A DNA stretch of 64,000 bases from Phaeotremella fagi (taxonomy: Eukaryota; Basidiomycota; Tremellomycetes; Tremellales; Phaeotremellaceae), in contig BCHU01000001.1 of NCBI GenBank assembly GCA_001599715.1, positions 1,597,634-1,661,633 on the forward strand. The letters are read 5' to 3'. Both the position numbers and the translations under genes were made by a program. Of this stretch, positions 49,225-61,337 are shown one piece after another. Each line of letters starts with the position of its first letter. The first letter of the stretch is position 1. The notes beneath the pieces were generated by a model that was not told the DNA's origin, searched no databases, and saw nothing but the letters and a program-made list of their open reading frames with translations.

Positions 49225-50736
49225 ATGTCAGGAGGTGTAATGGTAGATACCACCTCCCGAGCTCCAACTCACGCCATCAAAATATCTTTACCCTACCTTG
49301 TCTCTCTCTATCCTTCACCTGCCTTACCACCAATCCCAAGATTGTCAAATAGTCAATCCACCAGACCCCAATCTAAATCAGCTAAGAAATCGAAACTCTA
49401 TTCTCATGATCGCACGATCAATTCGAAATTTCCAATTCCCACCCAAAAACCAATTTCGAATTCTAAGTCGAAATCTACGCCGATCGTCAATGTAGAATGT
49501 CAATGTCCCATGTGTGACGATGTCGAGTTCATCGATGACACCACTATATCTGAATCGTATTCTGAACCTATAACCCGAAACTCGAAAATTCAACGTGGCA
49601 ATGGAAATGGGAAATTGTTGGATGATTCAACTATAACAGTCAAAGTCGTCGAAGCATCCTCTAGATCTTCGAGTTCAGGTTCCGGTTCTGGTTCTGGTGG
49701 TAGTTCATCGAAAGATCGTCGACCATGGAGACTCACCAATATCAATACCGAGGAGACGAAGGAGGGGTCGTTCCCAGTCCCAGAGATTAAAGTTGGTAAA
49801 CCATTATTCTCCAAGCGTAGTCTATCCACGACTTCTCTCATCAAATCCAAAACGATACCAGTCACTTATCCAGACCCCAAACCCGCATCACAACCTAAAA
49901 ACACACCGCCCCTCTCCCCATCATCACCTATCCCAGATTCAATCTTCTCACGAAGATCTTCATCAATCGGTCTAAACTCTGACACCCGTTCAAGTTCGCG
50001 TTCAAGATCGCGTCTAACCTTACCTTCATTCGACGATGACGACGAGGACGAACAACCAATCAAGAATCGACCTGGTTTGGCATTACTTTCGATCTTACTC
50101 GAACCACCTAAAGGATGTTGGTCGCCGCCTGATATTGAGATTGGTGAGATTCACGAAGGGGGGGAATGGGATTGGGAGAATGGGGTTGGCGAGATTGGGG
50201 ATTTGAGTGGAATCACTTTAGTCCCATCGAGCCAAAGGTTTAGTGGTTTAACCAACAATCCGCTCCCAATTAGAAAAAACACTATCGACCCAATGAGATT
50301 GACTAAAGTCACGAATCATCCTTTATCGTCATCACCCATAAAAGGATATACCCACATCCCAACCCAAACCCCAAAATCCAAACCAAAAACCCATAACCCA
50401 TCAACCCCATTGACAAAAATCCCACCACAGCACCCTTTCCATTTAGCTCAAGAATCAAATCAACCAATAAAATCTTCAGTCCAATTACTATCATTCTCGA
50501 CTTTCAGACCTCCATCCAAACAACGTAGATCGATAGCGATCTCACCGCTTTGCGGATCAACTTCTTCTTCGTCTGCTGGAATCAGTGTTTCGGAGAAACG
50601 GATGAGACATGGTCCCCTGGGTGGATTTGTTCGGGCTACGGAATTGAGGGTTCAGGTATTGGAATGGTCTATGGTTAAAAGTGGGAAACTTTGTGGTGTT
50701 CGTTCGAGGGTTGGGGTTAAAGTTGATGTGGTCTGA
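49225..50736 (+). CDS. Orphan Ser/Pro-rich protein with a CxCPxC motif
   Basis: Single exon, 503 residues from MSGGVMVDTTSRAP. The frame is open 192 nt further upstream (ATG at 49033), but that part is AT-rich and leader-like. No family recognised. Visible: a Cys cluster VECQCPMCDDVEF at residues about 90-102, a Ser/Gly run (SSSGSGSGSGGSSSKDRRPW), an acidic DDDDEDEQP, a repeated motif context PPLSPSSP, LLEPPKGCWSPPDIEIGEIH, and a conserved-looking C-terminus (RRSIAISPLCG, RMRHGPLGGFVRATELRVQV). Many SP/TP sites suggest phosphorylation. Likely intrinsically disordered with short motifs; a nuclear or cell-cycle regulator would fit but that is a guess. Confidence 0.6.
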   Translation: MSGGVMVDTTSRAPTHAIKISLPYLVSLYPSPALPPIPRLSNSQSTRPQSKSAKKSKLYSHDRTINSKFPIPTQKPISNSKSKSTPIVNVECQCPMCDDVEFIDDTTISESYSEPITRNSKIQRGNGNGKLLDDSTITVKVVEASSRSSSSGSGSGSGGSSSKDRRPWRLTNINTEETKEGSFPVPEIKVGKPLFSKRSLSTTSLIKSKTIPVTYPDPKPASQPKNTPPLSPSSPIPDSIFSRRSSSIGLNSDTRSSSRSRSRLTLPSFDDDDEDEQPIKNRPGLALLSILLEPPKGCWSPPDIEIGEIHEGGEWDWENGVGEIGDLSGITLVPSSQRFSGLTNNPLPIRKNTIDPMRLTKVTNHPLSSSPIKGYTHIPTQTPKSKPKTHNPSTPLTKIPPQHPFHLAQESNQPIKSSVQLLSFSTFRPPSKQRRSIAISPLCGSTSSSSAGISVSEKRMRHGPLGGFVRATELRVQVLEWSMVKSGKLCGVRSRVGVKVDVV

Positions 50737-50925
50737 GTGGAGGGTTAGATTCGCATCAAGAGGATTTATTTTCATATGACCAAACTTCTGATTTATTTGA
50801 TTTAGTCTTCATTACTTTTATTTTTAATGTTCATATTTCGTGTTCTATACAGTTGTATCCTTAATGCCATCATAAAATAATGAACATCCATCACGTATCT
50901 AAAAATACAGACTCCAAGAAACAAT

Positions 50926-51942
50926 CTATTCCAAATCAAAGAAATCATCCTCGTCATCTTTCTCAACAACCTTCTCCTCAACTTTCTTCTTCCCACCATC
51001 CAACCCAACCACCACCTTAGATTTCTTCTCTTCACCCTCCCCACCTAAATTCAATTCAGGTTTCGAACTCAGTTCCCCGCCAAGCATCAATTTCCTGATA
51101 TCCTTGAGTAGTTCCAATCTTTTTTTAGAGGTTGAATCGAGAGTCTCGGGATTAGGGGTCGGGTGATAAGGTGAAGAGAGGATTTTGGGTAATGTCAACG
51201 AAGTTGACGTCGACGTGGAACTGGTTGATTCCGTAGCTGGGAATAATGAAATATATTTTTGTGTGTTCCTACAAAGATCAGATCAGATGTGAGGAATGTG
51301 GTTTTCTGGAGTGGTAAACGAATGGACCTACGGGAAATTCAACACGTAATTCAACATTATCCTCGCATCCTCCAAATTCCTTTGGACCTCTTTAGATTCA
51401 TTTTCACGGAGTTCTTTATCGAATTTCTTGATTAATCGGACTAGTTTCTGACGCTCTGCATATAAGGAGGATCAATAAGATACATCATAACACTGAATTG
51501 ATCCAAGACATACCGACGAATTTAACCTATATCAAAAATGATTAACCACTATTCAAATCCAAAGAATCATCCCGAAAATCAAAGAACCTACCATATGATA
51601 CCTCGAACCATTCTTCTTCTCCACCTCCCTCTTCTCAGCGTTAACCAAATCAGCCTCTAAAGCCTTCAATCGACGTTGCGTAGTAACCCTCAAAGAAGGT
51701 TCCAAAGATTCCTATCAAACATCAGTTACCAGTATTCGAACCACCAAACGATATTGATTCACCTTCGCTAACAACCTTTTCGTCTGTCGGATCGACGCTT
51801 TGATCTTACTCAACCCGGGGATTTGGTCGGGGTTTCTTTGTTCTATCGGTCGTCTTTTTGGGAATTGGGTGGTGGGGTTGGTGCTGGTACTGGAGCTGGC
51901 TTTTGGTTGTTTATATGATGGTTTCGTGTTTGGTGGTGCCAT
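50926..51942 (-). CDS. EFG1: EFG1, rRNA-processing protein of the SSU processome
   Basis: Nucleolar protein for 18S maturation. Start taken at MAPPNTKPSYKQPK (51942); an in-frame ATG 78 nt upstream gives a less typical start. The conserved core is rebuilt from exons: PGLSKIKASIRQTKRLLAKE, LRVTTQRRLKALEADLVNAE, KREVEKKNGSRYHMVKFVER, QKLVRLIKKFDKELRE, matching the Efg1 pattern IRdlkRLL...KYHmVrFfER. One exon between introns encodes little more than VKFV (about 13 nt). After LNFPNTQKYISLFP comes an acidic/basic tail ending KDDEDDFFDLE. The third ribosome-biogenesis gene in the window. Six exons in all. Confidence 0.85.
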
Positions 51943-53032
51943 CTTGTAGCTTCTTTTTGGAGGTTTTGAGTGGAATTGGAATGACTTGAAGTTAAGGAAG
52001 CTGAAGCTTAAGCTGGTCAAATTAATATTTCAACTTTCTGGATCACGTGATCGGATTTCATTTGAGGTTAATTAATTATTATTATTAGCTAGTCCGAATG
52101 CTGTCATTTTGTTCTGACATGCATGCATCAACTTGCTCGCTCAGTAAGACCTATGACCATCTTCTTGGAGGGTGCATCGATCGTGAGAGCGCAAACGAGA
52201 ATTCTCATAAGGGACAAATTTTCGTCAATCTCGTCCAAGCACCCAGCGTACGTCGACATCTCTCCCGATGAACACTACTGTAAGTTAAGTAAATCATTTT
52301 TCCGACACCCGACTAGGTCGTTGGAAGTATCGCAGATAAGTATTTGAGAGTAGAACACTTTGCTCTTATCGACAGATTCCAAGTGGATGGATGCGCAAAA
52401 TACAAATCACGGTTAAACGCCACTAAGCCAACACCGGTTGATAATGAATTCGCTTTCTGAAATGAATACTGCGCTGATAAATTATATCTACCTTGAATTG
52501 ACTAGCCTTGAGATATATGGCCAATTCACTACAAATACATATATAGTTATCCAATTTAAGTACGTACCTACTTGAACCATGCCCAAAAACTCGAAGTCGA
52601 TCTTCTCTCCAGAAATAAAGTTCAAAGTGGCAATTGACGGAAATGGCATTTTTACGATTTTGAAGCCATAAGCCATCCAAAGGGTTAACCCATATCTTAA
52701 CATTGAATCTGGCCAGAAAAGAACAATGACAGAGGGGAATTGCCTTGATGAGGGCTTGATATATCATGCTTGTTCAGCCACCTTTCACAGACCCCCGTAG
52801 TATCGACCGATTGCATACGAACGACCTTGAAGGTTTTCCTTAAAATCGAATTCAATTCTATATAATCGAATCCATCTCTGACGTTATTATGTCTCATTAT
52901 TTACCATCTCCAGCGTTTAATCTATCAATCTAATCAAGATCAACTGAATTGAACCCTAGTTTTTACATTTTAGGATCGTAACAGAATAGAATTTTTTGGT
53001 CACCCAAGTGAACCTTAGCTTAGTTGCACACG
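51943..53032. other. Intergenic region upstream of EFG1 and of the GH16 gene
   Basis: 1090 bp forming the divergent upstream region of EFG1 (-) and the GH16 gene (+). It has TCACGTGATC at about 52044-52053 (E-box), TTAATTAATTATTATTATTA at 52068-52087, and a CATGCATGCAT palindrome at 52119-52129. A 114-codon minus-strand frame at 52423-52767 has no recognisable motif. Confidence 0.45.
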
Positions 53033-55158
53033 ATGGACATTACAGAAGTTCCAAGAAATTCATTTAATAGTTCGAACGGTAATAGAAAGAGTCAAGATTA
53101 TTCTCCAACTTCCACTTGTACAACTACAATGTCTTATTATCATCCAGAATCATCCTCGTCAGCTTTACGAACACCAGGTGGGACCAACTCGGCCAGTGAT
53201 CATTTGATGGGTGACATTTCAGCTGCCAACACACCAGCTCATGAATTCACCAATCCATTCGAAGATGTCATCTTTCGTGGTACTTCTGTAGATGAAGAAC
53301 ATGATGAGGACCATTTTGAAGAAGAAGAGATTCATCATGAAGCTCCTAGAATCCATGTGAATTCAATGCCTAATTCACCTGATTCAGTCGATATCCCTGG
53401 TTTCACACCTAACAACGAATTCTCTTCGCCATTCAACGACAGAAACGCTCAACAACAACAATCACAATCGCAATACCAACAAGAACCAAAAGTCTCTAGT
53501 TACTCTACCGGTAACATGCAACATTCAACTATAGCAGCTCGTCGAACTCAACGTATGAAGAACGCAGCTCCTTCATTGAGATCCGGTAAATCTGGTAAAT
53601 CAGGTAAACACTCTGTCATGACCAATAAAACTCTTGGTCAATCTGCTTCAAGAAAACCTTTCCAAAGTACGAGATTGAAGGGTGAGATTTATAAACCTTG
53701 GCTGGAGAAGAAAGATCCTGCGATGAGATGGGCTAGATGGATTACATTGGTTTGTATCTTCCTTGGTTTCGCTCTTGCTGGTGGTAGTGAGTACAACTTC
53801 TATTTTCCTCTTTGATTTTTTTTGAAACTGAAACGATCATCTTTTCACAGTTTGTTACGATGGTTACGCCGCTGTACCGAGTTTAGGAAAGATCTGTTCG
53901 ATTCTTGAAGACGATTTCTCTGCTGGTTTGAATCCCAATACCTGGTCTCGTGAAGTCAGATTAGACGGTTACGGTCACGGTGAATTCGAATGGACGACTG
54001 CCTCAGAAAACAATTCATTCGTTCAAGACGGTGTCCTCTATCTAGTTCCAACATTAACCTCCGACATCATCGATCCAAATTCAATAGTCAACGGTTACAC
54101 TCTGAACTTGACAGCCGATGGTACATGCACATCAACCAACGTTTCTCAATGTGTTGCTGTTTCAAATTCCTCTTTGTTGACTGTTATCAACCCGGTTCAA
54201 AGTGCTCGTTTAACGACTAAAAACTCTGTTAGCATGAAATACGGTAAAGTCGAAGTCGTCGCTAAATTCCCTACCGGTGATTGGCTCTGGCCAAGTATTT
54301 TCATGTTACCAGTTAACGAGACTTATGGTAAATGGCCAAGAAGTGGTGAAATCGATGTAAGCAGAGTTTTGCTACCAACTTCAACATAAATCCTAATTAT
54401 AAACTGTTTTAGATTCTCGAAGGTCGTGGTAACAACGCTTCGTATCCAAACAGAGGTGTTGATTATGCCCAAAGTTCACTTCATTGGGGACCAACTGTTG
54501 ATTTAGATAGATTATGGATGACTTGGGGTTACAGAGATCAACGTCGTTCTTACTACAATCAAAAATTCCATACTTTCGGTTTAGAATGGAACGAAAACTA
54601 CATGTGGACCTGTAAGTCTTTCTTATTATTCCCGTTCCAGGATTTGTGAATACTGTGCTGATCATATTTTTAAGACATTGATTCCCGTGTTTCCCAAGTC
54701 ATCTCCTTGAGATTCAACAAACAATCTTTCTGGAATCGTGGAAATTTCCCTAGTACAATCACCAACGATTCTACCGTTGTTAAATTGACTAATCCATGGA
54801 TTCAATCTGAGAGCAACGTAGCTCCATTCGACCAACGTAAGTCAACTTGCCATACTCTACTTGTACCAATACCTTTACTGATCATCATATTCAGCTTTCT
54901 ACCTCGTCATTGATTTGGCTGTTGGTAGTACAGACGGTTGGTTCCCAGATGGAGAAGGTGGTAAACCATGGTTAGACAATTCATTATCCTCCATGTCAGG
55001 TAAGTAAACTAGTCAAATCATCTTACAATATCCTTAATTAACCACCCGTCTTATTAGATTTCTGGGCAGCAAAGGATAAATGGTACAGCACCTGGCCAAC
55101 AGACAAAACCCAACGTGGTTTCGCTATTGATTCAGTTAAAATGTGGAAAACATGTTAA
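53033..55158 (+). CDS. KRE6/SKN1-type GH16 glucan-synthesis membrane protein
   Basis: Type II Golgi/plasma-membrane protein required for beta-1,6-glucan assembly in fungi. Exons 53033-53786, 53851-54356, 54413-54611, 54675-54836, 54895-54999, 55058-55158 sum to 1827 nt, 608 residues. Order: cytosolic Ser/Gln/Glu-rich tail (about 235 residues), a single membrane anchor (WARWITLVCIFLGFALAGGI), then a lumenal GH16-like domain with SARLTTKNSVSMKYGKVEVV, DWLWPSIFMLP, the catalytic ExDxxE motif in SGEIDILEGRG, SSLHWGPTVDLD, FHTFGLEWNENYMW, FYLVIDLAVG and the end FAIDSVKMWKTC. The motif is intact, so hydrolase or transglycosylase activity is possible. Several N-glycosylation sites (NNSF, NLT, NVS, NSS, NET). 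Tremellales carry a small family of such genes; which one this is was not resolved. Confidence 0.9.
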
Positions 55159-55893
55159 GGGAGGGGAGAGGATTCCAATCTGTATTTTTTTGTGCGTTCT
55201 CTTATCTGTAAAGAAATGATTTGGGGGGATCTGGTATCCTAAAGGATTCATTTTCTTTTTGATATTCTTGGACATTTTCATTTTTAATCGTATATAATCA
55301 TATCAATGCAATAGACACATACCCGGGCCAGTAGTTGCAACAATGTCCATTCGATAGATAATCAAAGTAATATGTGATGAACATATTAGTAGACCAAAGC
55401 AATATACGATCAAGATGCTCGTATTAAGACGTTAATCCAACGTTACAGAAACCTCTTGAACAACCAATTTCAGTGGCAAGCGACACAACCTGTCATACCT
55501 ATCCACTCAAGAACAAAACCCATATCTTACTCGACTTCACTCTATTCCCAGTAACACCGGAATCATCCAAGAGCTATAACACCACCCTTTACCACATCTT
55601 TGGAACCCGTGGGGAACGACAGAGTATTGATGAAGTGGTTGGAATAGCTGTTATAAGTGAGGGATTGTTGGTATCCTCAAGGTTATCGGTATCTAAATCA
55701 AGTTTTCCTGGGTGAACACATTACATTACTTGGTGTCATATTCGTTGCAAGCAAGATTCTTGCAAAACCAAGTAATGGTATCGGGTACAACCCAGCCACA
55801 AGAGGTTTATGCCACTGTTACGGTAACTGGAATATACGAACGTTACAGTGAAGCCAAACATCGTTCATTACACTATCTCTCATCTCCAATGAT
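55159..55893. other. Intergenic region GH16 / LRR gene
   Basis: 735 bp, both flanking genes on the plus strand. It should contain the GH16 3' UTR and the LRR-gene promoter. A plus-strand frame of 80 codons (55473-55715) has no motif. TTTTTTTGTG tract near 55184. Confidence 0.4.
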
Positions 55894-57921
55894 ATGTCAA
55901 AATTACCACAATCCGGTCCTTCAAGACCATCAAAAAGAAGCAATTCTTCAGTCGTAATCTCCTCCTTCTCTAAAAGGAGTAAAAAAAATCGTAACGTATT
56001 CAATTCCACTGACGACTGGGATAAATTAATTTCCGAATCGACACTTTCAACATCGAGTATTTCGTCCCGAGCACCTCGATCGAGTGGATTACATTCTTTG
56101 ATACAATGTGCGACTGAAAGTGCTGTTAGGGGATTTAAGGTTGCATGGGAAGAGGGCAGTTGGAAAAGTTATTGGATTGATGTTCCGGATCATTTGAAGA
56201 TTGGAGTTAGGGATGGTGTCTTCAAAATCTGGGGTGGTTTTTTGACTGTTGATATCCTTCAAGAGGTGAGCTTGGTTTTATCGTGATGAGTACATTGTCC
56301 AACATACTTAGTTCATCATCCCCCCAGAATGTTGTTTCCCAGGCTCGCAATTGAGTGTGATTTCCTCAACCAACCGATTGAAACCGTTACATCCACAACC
56401 GAAGATCAGAAACTCGATAACCGTTCTTCGATTGAATGATTTGAAACAAGCTTCAGATGTAGCTATAGCTGGATTCATCTGGCAACTGCCGAACCTTGAG
56501 ATTATCGATTTAGAAGGCTGTCCGTTAGCTGGTGAAAGGACTGTTCAAGCTGTTCTTGATAGATGTTCTCAAGTCAGAGAACTTAATTTGAAAGGTACGA
56601 ATGTCGTTGAGGAAGATCTTGAACGGATACTGGATGTCTATGGAGATCGATTAATTACACTTAAACTGGATAGATGTCAAATCTTGGTAAATCCTTGCTC
56701 TTTTCATCAATTTACTAACGCTGACCACACCACAACATAGTCTAACAGTACCTTCAAAGCAGAACCTTTCCCTCATATCACACAACTATGTCTACCAGGA
56801 AATACCGTCCATATGACACCAGCGAATCTCAAGCTCCGAGCGAAATCTCTAACATTGAATCGAGAAATGCCTTATCCAACCCCAATAAATACCCATCCCA
56901 ACACTCGATTTCAATTTTCAAGATTAAACAAACTTTTCCCTGCCATCACTCATCTCGAATTACCAAATCTATTCATTCCAAAAGATATAGAATTAGATCT
57001 ACCTTCAAACACCCTTAGATACTTTTCCACTGGTAAAGGAGGACCTCCAATTCCTTTTGGCACGATATGTGAATTGGTTGAAAATCAGACAGGGAGCTTG
57101 GAAGAATTGCATATAGGTAATATTGACGAGTATGATTCTGTGATGATTCTCCATTTGGCTAAATGTTTGAAACTTGAGAAATTCTCTTTGGAAGGTGATG
57201 ATCAAGGTTCCAAGACTTCGAAAGAAGCGACCTGCGATTTCGCTCATGACGTTGTCACATTTCACCCTTATACCATAGATTGGAAAGCGAGACTGCGGGT
57301 GAGTCCAAGTCCACCTCCATGGTCCACTGGTGAAAGTCAACAATTAACTCTGTTTGACCAGTATCTCAAAGTCCAAGTCACATATCTAGTTCCAGTATCC
57401 ACGGACACCAGAGAATTCTGGGGGTTAACCGATGATCCAAACGATCCACCCCTCTTTGAAGGGGGTTACAACTCCAACCAAAATCTTCAAGAACTGTATC
57501 TACCTTCTTACCCGTTACATCGCCAACAACAAGACGCTTTCGCTGATTGGATATCGAAATTCAGGAAATTACGTATCATGGATATATCAAATACAGCTAT
57601 TACTGGTGAGTAACAGGATCGTTGAAGAGATGATATATTGACCCCCCAAAATGGGTAGATGAAACTCTTTTCACGATTTTGGATCATTGCAATTTTTTAT
57701 CCGAGATTGATTTGACATCTTGTCGAGGTGTCAATGTTAGAAATCGGAGGAACATATTCAAGGCAAGTCGGAAGTCAATGGTGATCAATGTATTAACGCA
57801 CGGGATAGGCTTGGGAGGAATTTCGACAATTGACATGACGAAAACACACGTTTCTTGTTTCTCCCTTGGAATCGTATTGGATCTTCGATCATCTGTGACA
57901 CAAGTTTCGTGTTTGCCATAG
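55894..57921 (+). CDS. Leucine-rich-repeat protein (RNI-like, possible F-box/AMN1 relative)
   Basis: Exons from ATG 55894 (MSKLPQSGPSRPSKRSNSS) joined at LQE/FIIPPE, QIL/SNSTFK and AITG/DETLFT. A basic Ser-rich N-terminus precedes LRR-like strands: SITVLRLNDLKQASDVAIAG, LPNLEIIDLEGCPLAGERTV, CSQVRELNLKGTNVVEEDLE, DRLITLKLDRCQIL, LFPAITHLELPNLFIPKDIE, LEELHIGNIDEYDSVMILHL, FRKLRIMDISNTAITGDETL, NFLSEIDLTSCRGVNVR. Such RNI-type LRRs are found in F-box substrate receptors, but I cannot see a definite F-box in the N-terminus. The 3' end is uncertain: after NIFK either the frame runs to TAG at 57921 or a GC-AG intron (GCAAGT) is used. Confidence 0.7.
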
Positions 57922-57985
57922 ATTTAATCGTATGCAACAACAAATGTCGTTAAAAAACTTACTCTTGGAGGGCAAAAAAAGACGC

Positions 57986-57996
57986 AAAAACAAAAA
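57986..57996 (-). terminator. Pol III terminator of tRNA-Phe
   Basis: On the minus strand two T5 runs (TTTTTGTTTTT) begin 7 nt beyond the tRNA 3' end, a standard RNA polymerase III stop. Confidence 0.75.
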
Positions 57997-58002
57997 TGCA
58001 AC

Positions 58003-58097
58003 TGCTTCGAACCTGGATTGAACAGGTGACCTTACGCTTTGAGTTATCCACACGAGACACTTCAGGCGTACGCTACTCCCAGCTGAGCTACCGAAGC
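58003..58097 (-). tRNA. tRNA-Phe (GAA) with intron
   Basis: Read on the minus strand: acceptor arm GCTTCGG pairs with TCGAAGC (one G-U), discriminator A; D arm TAGCTCAGCTGGGAGTAGC (A box); anticodon stem TACGC/GCGTA around CTGAAG + A with anticodon GAA; T arm ACCTG-TTCAATC-CAGGT (B box). The intron is the 21 nt after position 37 (TGTCTCGTGTGGATAACTCAA), the standard eukaryotic site. The D stem has one slightly irregular pair. No other tRNA was seen. Confidence 0.92.
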
Positions 58098-58349
58098 TAA
58101 GCTGTAGGATTTTGTCGCGTGGACTCATGCTTTATATAGCTTCTTGAATGGCAAGGTTTTCCCCACAGAACTCAGATTCGATACGGTCCCAACGTGGATC
58201 TGTATTGCAACGAGTTAAAATTGTTCATCTGCTCGAACAGTACCAAAGAATGCAATGCAATAACATCTAAGTATTATGTATACAGTTACAAAATCGAACC
58301 ATTCAAAACGTCCATCGAAAACCAGATCTCACCCAGTGCAGGTACAAGT

Positions 58350-61124
58350 CTAATTCCAAGCCATTTGCGCATACATCCCCCAAACTACATTGATCTCCAA
58401 ACCTTTAGCGTAAGGTTTCATCATTTCCTCAGTCAGATGAAGTGATGGATCGAGATCGTTGACTACGGGAACTAGTTTTCGTTTTATCAGCTTTCGGGTG
58501 TACAAGTATTTGGTATTCTACGAGAGAAGGACTGACGAAAATCTGCAAACGCGAAATCCATTATACAGACATCAATGATTTCTTCGTCTTCGACATTTGG
58601 GAATTGGGAGACGATGAAATCACTATTCAAGTGTCAATCATTAGTATCTTTTGGATGGATGATAGGACTTACGGAATCTTCACGACTGGAACTGGAATCT
58701 TATGTTAGTTAAGACACGAATCTGCCTCATATGGGTTAACTTACCAGGGATATGTTCGATATCATCACCAACTCCAGGACAAGCATCTCGAGTAACATAA
58801 CCCAACGTAGGCGCATCCTCCTTAATATCCTCACCAGACCAAAATTCTTGATCGTACGATAGAAGATTTCGTAAACTATATTCCTCCCATTGCTCTTTCA
58901 ACCAATCTTGATAAGACGATTGGATCTTCATGTTATCTTCGAGTATTAAATTTTGAATGCGACTTTCATCGGTTGATGATGTCTCTTTAGAGGTTGTTGA
59001 GATTAGTCTTGAGGCTCCTCTACGATTCATTTCGGCAGTTATTTGTTTGGCTAGACCTGCTTTTAATGGTATATACAAAAACGCTGATGTACTAAAGAAC
59101 ATTGTTCTCGTTAGTGACTGTCAGATAAATGATAAAATAACATACAAAGGTGAAACGGTTAATTCGTCATTCCTATCGAATCTTCCTTGAAACTGAGATA
59201 CACATGAAATCAATACACAACAATGACAAAACAACGAAAACCACTTACTACATCGAAACGCTGACTACCGCCGTTACCGATTAATATCCTCTTGTAGTCA
59301 TCTCTACCTTTCTCATGAACAGTGTAAGGAATAACTTTCTCCCCGAATTCAGTCAAAACCGATCTTGGATCACCGATTGGGAAGCGAGATAGGAAAAGAT
59401 CTTTAGGATTTTTACCTAACGGTGTTGAGATGTTCAATGCGGAGGATAGACGAAGTAGTTCGAGAGTTATTGCGTTACCGAGTGGCTATAGAGTATAAGT
59501 CTTACTCTCCTTTTGTTGGGGTGACTCACCGTTGGGAAGGATTCTGTCGTCTTTTTGGAATGATAGCTGTATCTGTTTTCGTTAGGTTTGTATTGGTGAA
59601 TACCGATTTGGCTTACGATCGGATATTCGCATCTAAATATCTACGAGCGACGTCTAGCGCACTGCCATCGTCTTGAGCTTTTGGCAAGCTAGATCTGTCG
59701 ACGTAATCGAGGTTAGATCAGGACGACAATGTCTAAAGACAACTCACGACGTAAAAGCGATAGTCTCCATATAACGTCCAGGTACGATTCTATTCAATTA
59801 TTTCACGTAAACAACAAGCGAGGGAAGCCAGAGAACAAAGAACATACGAAATACTCCTTTCGTCCATCTGATAACAATCTCTAACATGGGTATGACCTCC
59901 AAAAATATAAATTGGCGTTAGGGGGTGTATCTTTCTGATAGCTTTGAAAATTGGATCCCATTCTGCGGTTTCACCTCTAGCTGGCATATGACCTGCGAGA
60001 ACACTGTTGTTTTTTGTCGTCAGTCATGAACCTAAACGCGAGATTGGATTTACAAATAATCAGGAGCTTCTTTTATGGATTCGAGAAACCAGTTCTCTTT
60101 GGATAGGAGAGTTGGGGATTGGACGGTAAGGTTTCTAGTTGGTTTTAGGTTTACTCTTAATGTGAATAACCCACCTGTCACTGTTGAGGACTATTATGTA
60201 GAGTCAGCATCACAACGATCAATGAGTATATCACTGACAGTTGAAAATAACGCCAAAGGCTGTGACTTTACGATCTCTACATCTAATCAGATTCGATTTT
60301 GTTTAGAAACTCACTGTTTAGTAGTAAATTTAACGAATCGTTCACCAATAGGAACAGATTTCCATTTCCCATCAATTTCAACGGTGATATTGACATTCGA
60401 AGTTAACAATCTTCCATTCCTGTTCCGTTATCAGAGACTAAACCTTAGAAAAGATACGACTACATACCAACTCTCTCGTCTATCGAATAACTCCTTGGCA
60501 TCCCTATATCGATACAACTCGTGGTTCCCAATCGTAGCTATATCATAAGGAAGCATCGAGAAGATCTCGTCGGCTCGAGCTGCACCGGTTGGTGATGAAC
60601 TGACGAGACCTGATCCATCGTGATGATCACCTGCGTCACTTTGCCCTAGTCAGCTAATCAATCCCCCTTCAAGATTGGGTAGAACGTACACTAGAAGTAA
60701 ATCTACTCCTTTGTTGTCTGCTATTTCTCTGAGGTGTGTAGCGAAATTTGCGAAATCACCGTAATCACCTGAATAGTTCTAGGATGTTTATCGTGAGTTG
60801 AACCCGAATCAAATGAGATGGGAAAGTAATTACAGGTTCAGGCCAAGTTGCCTAGATGTTTATTAGTTCATATCTCTAAATAATAGAGGTAACATACATG
60901 TTGATGGCCCAGTAACCAGCCTGTAAAATATCATTTCAAATTCAGTCTTGTGAACATAGGATCAAGTATACCTAGACGATGGTCTACTTACCATGGGTAT
61001 CAGAAGTAGTTAAAAAGTTTACATCTTTCCATTCTAAATCTCTTGTTGGTTTTGGTAATTTAATTGATTTGGTCGAATGAACGAATGAGAGTAATGGGAG
61101 TAGAAGGGTTATGCTCTTTAGCAT
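58350..61124 (-). CDS. Secreted metallophosphoesterase, 5'-nucleotidase-like (yeast YHR202W type)
   Basis: Start ATG at 61124 gives a signal peptide MLKSITLLLPLLSFVHSTKS. All blocks of the calcineurin-like dinuclear metal site appear in order: FLTTSDTHGW, LLLVDAGDHHDGSGLVSSSP, IATIGNHELYRYRDAKELFD, ESWNGRLLTSNVNITVEIDG, HMPARGETAEWDPIF and YIFGGHTHVRDCYQMDERS. The family hydrolyses phosphate esters outside the cytosol, in vacuole or wall. More than ten introns; two were chosen by frame (acceptor GCAAAG before TGACGCAG; acceptor GGAACAG before GAATGG). The 3' part is less certain; a reading to stop at 58350 gives MMKPYAKGLEINVVWGMYAQ and MAWN. The exact substrate is unknown. Confidence 0.8.
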
Positions 61125-61337
61125 TTTCCAATTGGTTTTTGGTGTTGAAAAATTGATTATCTTCTTGTTCTGTCTATGATATGGTTGAAGGAATGGTTGT
61201 AGTTCAAGATTCAAGATTAGCTGGTTTAATGTTACCACCAATTCGGGTTTTACGTTACCCGTAAACGTTCGAACCGAATTGGGATTGGATTGGAATTAAG
61301 GCAACTACCTTGTATCATCTACTTACAACAACTAATC
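61125..61337. promoter_or_regulatory. Divergent promoter phosphoesterase / small membrane protein
   Basis: 213 bp between start codons; no specific motif recognised. Confidence 0.4.

Noticed and set aside
52423..52767. 114-codon minus-strand frame upstream of the GH16 gene
   Set aside because: No family features; overlapping frames of similar length exist there, as expected in AT-rich spacer.
55473..55715. 80-codon plus-strand frame between the GH16 and LRR genes
   Set aside because: No motif, no homology pattern, likely leader of the LRR gene.
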